Shown here one piece after another: positions 6,221 to 7,418 of a stretch of 7,418 nt of DNA. Every line of letters begins with the position of its first letter. Position 1 is the stretch's first letter. Source of the stretch: Paenibacillus sp. oral taxon 786 str. D14 (lineage in GTDB: Bacteria > Bacillota > Bacilli > Paenibacillales > Paenibacillaceae); assembly GCF_000159955.1 (NCBI RefSeq), contig NZ_GG696003.1, forward strand, positions 2,302 to 9,719. Direction: 5' to 3'. A program made the position numbers and the translations under genes. The notes under the pieces were generated by a model. The model was not told the DNA's origin. It saw nothing but the letters and a program-made list of their open reading frames with translations, and made no database searches.

Positions 6221-6229
6221 TGCTACAAT
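6221..6229 (+). promoter_or_regulatory. Possible extended -10 promoter for acpS-mutY
   Basis: TGCTACAATG at 6221-6230 fits an extended -10 (TGnTATAAT with one mismatch) about 80 bases ahead of the acpS start. The -35 region is poor, as expected for an extended -10 type. An alternative further up is TTGGGA (6100-6105), a 17-base spacer and TATAGC (6123-6128). The 278-base region 6029-6306 holds no convincing gene. Confidence 0.35.
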
Positions 6230-6306
6230 GGGGGAAGCGACCGTTTATGGGCTTGACTCGGACGGGGCGCATGGAGAGAAGTTTTTGAAGGAAGAAGGGC
6301 TGCCTG

Positions 6307-6714
6307 TTGATTTTCGGAATCGGACATGACATCGTCGAAATCCAGCGCATGGAGCGCTTGTTAAACAAGTCGAACGGCGAACGGCTGCGCCGGCGGATCT
6401 TAACCGTGGCGGAGCTGGAGCTGCCTGGACAAGCTGCCCGACCGGCGGAGTTCTTGGCGGGGCGGTTTGCGGCGAAGGAAGCCGTCAGCAAGGCGTTTGG
6501 CTGTGGCATCGGTCAGGTGCTAAGCTTTACTGATATCGAGATTTTGCCCGATGCGCACGGGAAACCGTTTGTGACACTGACGCCGGGAGCCTGGGAACGA
6601 CTTGGTCTGTCTGGTGTCGGCCGACCGGAGGGCAGCGGGTATACCATACATCTTAGCATTACGCATGAGCGGCAACTGGCTTCGGCCTTTGCCGTGGTGG
6701 AACGCGTGGAATAG
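6307..6714 (+). CDS. acpS: Holo-[acyl-carrier-protein] synthase
   Basis: A 135-residue enzyme that moves 4'-phosphopantetheine from coenzyme A to a serine of apo-acyl carrier protein, activating it for fatty-acid synthesis in the cytoplasm. The N-terminus IFGIGHDIVEIQRM carries the metal-binding Asp (D8), and GRFAAKEAVSKAFGCG (52-67) the second metal ligand E58; LSITHERQLASAFAVV near the C-terminus is also typical. Length is slightly above the usual 115-130 residues. The start is TTG at 6307: it gives the exact family N-terminus, AAGGAAGAAGGG (6288-6299) lies at a suitable distance, and the closest upstream ATG (6271) meets a stop after five codons. A rare start may keep expression low. The gene lies 12 bases ahead of mutY and probably shares its transcript. 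Confidence 0.95.
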   Translation: MIFGIGHDIVEIQRMERLLNKSNGERLRRRILTVAELELPGQAARPAEFLAGRFAAKEAVSKAFGCGIGQVLSFTDIEILPDAHGKPFVTLTPGAWERLGLSGVGRPEGSGYTIHLSITHERQLASAFAVVERVE

Positions 6715-6726
6715 AAGGAGAGCAGG

Positions 6727-7418
6727 ATGCGGGGAAACAGGGAAACACGGGTATTTTTCAGTACAGAACTGCTTAGTTGGTATGAGCGGTCGAAGCGGGA
6801 CTTGCCTTGGCGCAGGCATCGCGATCCTTATTATATTTGGGTGTCGGAAATTATGCTGCAGCAGACGCGTGTGGATACGGTGATTCCGTATTTTCAGCGG
6901 TTTATCGAGCGGTTTCCGACGATTCGGGATCTGGCAGAGGCGCCGGAGGAAGAGGTGCTGAAATGCTGGGAGGGCCTTGGCTATTATTCGCGGGCCCGCA
7001 ATCTGCAGGCCGCGGCCAAGCAGGTGATGGAGCGGCACGGAGGGATCGTGCCGGATACCAAGGCGGAGGTATCCGCCTTGAAGGGGGTTGGCCCGTATAC
7101 GACCGGGGCGATCTTGAGCATTGCTTTTAACCGCCCGGAACCGGCGGTGGACGGTAACGTCATGCGGGTGCTGTCGCGCTACTTCCTCATCGAGGAAGAC
7201 GTCGCGAAGGCTGGGACACGCACCCTCATGGAGGAGCTGGCCGCGGAGCTGATCCCGGAAGGGCGGGCCTCCGATTTTAATCAGGCTTTGATGGAGCTGG
7301 GCGCGCTTGTCTGCACGCCTAAGTCGCCGCAATGCCTGATCTGTCCGGTGATGGCCCGCTGCGCCGGCCGGCTCGAAGGCGCGGAGGAGCGCCTGCCGGT
7401 CAAGAGCAAGGCGAAGCC
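6727..7418 (+). CDS. mutY: A/G-specific adenine DNA glycosylase, 3' end outside window
   Basis: Base-excision repair enzyme that removes adenine mispaired with 8-oxoguanine, preventing G:C to T:A mutations. The 230 visible codons contain the full catalytic domain: [12 protein letters not shown] with catalytic E41, the [13 protein letters not shown] block (81-93), the helix-hairpin-helix [12 protein letters not shown] (118-129), and [12 protein letters not shown] with catalytic D142. The [4Fe-4S] cluster ligands are C196, C203, C206 and C212 in the standard C-x6-C-x2-C-x5-C spacing. The C-terminal NUDIX-like domain that recognises 8-oxoguanine would lie beyond the right edge. AAGGAG (6715-6720) six bases before the ATG sets the start. 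D142 and the cluster distinguish MutY/Nth-type enzymes; [11 protein letters not shown] favours MutY over endonuclease III. Confidence 0.96.
   Translation, partial: MRGNRETRVFFSTELLSWYERSKRDLPWRRHRDPYYIWVSEIMLQQTRVDTVIPYFQRFIERFPTIRDLAEAPEEEVLKCWEGLGYYSRARNLQAAAKQVMERHGGIVPDTKAEVSALKGVGPYTTGAILSIAFNRPEPAVDGNVMRVLSRYFLIEEDVAKAGTRTLMEELAAELIPEGRASDFNQALMELGALVCTPKSPQCLICPVMARCAGRLEGAEERLPVKSKAK

Noticed and set aside
6149..6256. GTG-started 35-codon frame (MPLVSRLAGDL...) after GAGGAG
   Set aside because: The gap between GAGGAG and GTG is only two bases, the sequence is proline-rich with no family, and it overlaps the likely acpS promoter.
6520..7332. Minus-strand open frame of 270 codons
   Set aside because: It is a shadow of acpS and mutY, both of which show intact catalytic motifs on the plus strand.
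1..7418. tRNA, rRNA, CRISPR array, riboswitch
   Set aside because: No cloverleaf-like segment, no regularly spaced repeat-spacer series and no recognised riboswitch core were seen on either strand by reading alone.

Overview
The window looks like chromosomal DNA from a Gram-positive Bacillales bacterium, most likely Paenibacillaceae. Reasons: strong GGAGG-type ribosome sites, sigma-A and ECF-type promoters of Bacillus style, two LexA boxes matching the Bacillus CGAAC-N4-GTTYG pattern, a yknWXYZ-like operon and moderately high GC. The genus is inferred only.

Layout. Positions 1-817 (minus) hold most of an IS1595/ISXO2-like transposase gene that runs off the left edge. Its zinc-ribbon N-terminus is well preserved, but the DDE catalytic core appears eroded and shortened while the frame stays open. 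Its promoter (881-909, minus) carries two LexA-type SOS boxes, one inside the -35/-10 spacer and one at about +3 to +16. Positions 911-1324 are a gene-free stretch with a 20-bp direct repeat and a 10-bp-phased GGGACG triplet. An ECF/SigW-type promoter (1325-1350) then precedes a tight four-gene operon, 1430-5041: YIP1-family membrane protein, HlyD-like membrane-fusion protein, ABC ATPase and MacB/FtsX-type permease. Gene order and protein sizes match B. subtilis yknWXYZ, an envelope-stress system that protects against the SdpC toxin.

A hairpin at 5045-5088 ends this operon and, read the other way, the convergent gene at 5123-6028 (minus), an AraC-family activator with a GyrI-like ligand domain. 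After a 278-base divergent intergenic region with two short palindromes come acpS (TTG start; holo-ACP synthase) and, 12 bases later, mutY (A/G-specific adenine glycosylase), cut by the right edge.

How it fits together. The ykn operon is one export/immunity machine: the adaptor (X) links the ATPase-permease pair (Y, Z) to the outside, and the YIP1 protein (W) acts as a membrane partner. acpS and mutY are housekeeping genes (fatty-acid carrier protein activation; oxidative DNA damage repair). The least explained item is the left-edge gene: an apparently catalytically dead transposase-like protein placed under probable SOS control.
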